23,754 nt of DNA from an uncultured Actinoplanes sp. (GTDB lineage: Bacteria > Actinomycetota > Actinomycetes > Mycobacteriales > Micromonosporaceae), in contig NZ_CAKUCL010000093.1 of the NCBI RefSeq assembly GCF_934643405.1, positions 1 through 23,754 of the forward strand, read 5' to 3'. A program made the position numbers and the translations under genes. A model generated the notes under the pieces. It worked only from the letters and a program-made list of their open reading frames with translations. It did no database searches and was not told the DNA's origin. Below are positions 23,620 through 23,754 of the stretch, in pieces (the first letter of the stretch is position 1; each line of letters begins with the position of its first letter).

Positions 23620-23754
23620 TGTGACTTCCCTCAGCCCGGCCGGCCGCCGCCGACCTCGATCTCCACACCCACGACCGGCGCCCGCGCTTCGCGCCTCGCA
23701 CCTGGCGGTCGCGTCTCGCCGTTCGCGCCTCAGCGTCCGCCCCTCGCGGTCGCG
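23620..23754. other. Gene-free end of the window with degenerate CGCG-rich direct repeats
   Basis: After the copper operator no gene is visible to the end. From about 23686 short blocks such as CGCGCCTC, GGTCGCG and TCGCG recur irregularly without a clean period. It may be the start of a longer repeat continuing past the window, or simple low-complexity GC sequence. Confidence 0.3.

Overview
The window is very GC-rich DNA with many GTG starts, tightly overlapping genes and long antisense open frames. It carries a cellulose-type lytic polysaccharide monooxygenase, a perfect CebR-type operator, an FxsB-type radical SAM enzyme and very large FtsX-type ABC permeases. Together these point to a filamentous actinobacterium, most likely Micromonosporaceae (Actinoplanes/Micromonospora type). 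That placement is inference from gene content. I recognised no rRNA, tRNA, CRISPR array, transposase or insertion sequence.

Layout. Positions 102-2123 (-) encode an orphan cytoplasmic hybrid histidine kinase (GAF-PAS-HisKA-HATPase-REC). Divergent from it, 2343-3413 (+) encodes a secreted AA10 LPMO with a CBM2 module. A 1.3-kb stretch without a credible gene follows (3414-4715). It holds a perfect palindrome containing the CebR box, a Shine-Dalgarno-like sequence with no start codon after it, and two tandem-repeat arrays (57-bp and 30-bp units). Next is a divergent PRPP synthetase (4716-5654, -).

Positions 5817-13417 form an ABC export locus. Two homologous ~1000-aa FtsX/MacB-type permeases overlap by 4 nt (13417-10394 and 10397-7383, -). 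They are followed, after a strong hairpin, by an ATPase (7339-6686, -). A second ATPase (5817-6659, +) converges on this operon; it has a degenerate signature motif and an extra C-terminal domain that resembles AbrB.

Positions 13507-18475 are mostly housekeeping and transport: a CorA-type metal transporter (-), a PnuC-type nicotinamide riboside transporter (+), a radical SAM/SPASM FxsB-type peptide maturase (-) whose 3' end overlaps pnuC by 103 nt, and threonyl-tRNA synthetase (+). Positions 18450-20406 (-) are a coupled three-gene unit: small membrane protein, DesK/NarL-class sensor kinase and LuxR-type response regulator.

Positions 20492-23553 (-) are a copper unit: a membrane-anchored protein with a duplicated HVHP domain, translationally coupled (GTGA) to a CopA-type P1B ATPase. 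It is driven by a well-formed promoter whose -35 and spacer are covered by a CsoR-like palindrome.

The observations most worth following are the orphan CebR operator and leader, the FxsB maturase with no visible precursor, the asymmetric pair of ATPases with the AbrB-like tail, and the duplicated HVHP protein under a probable copper-responsive operator.
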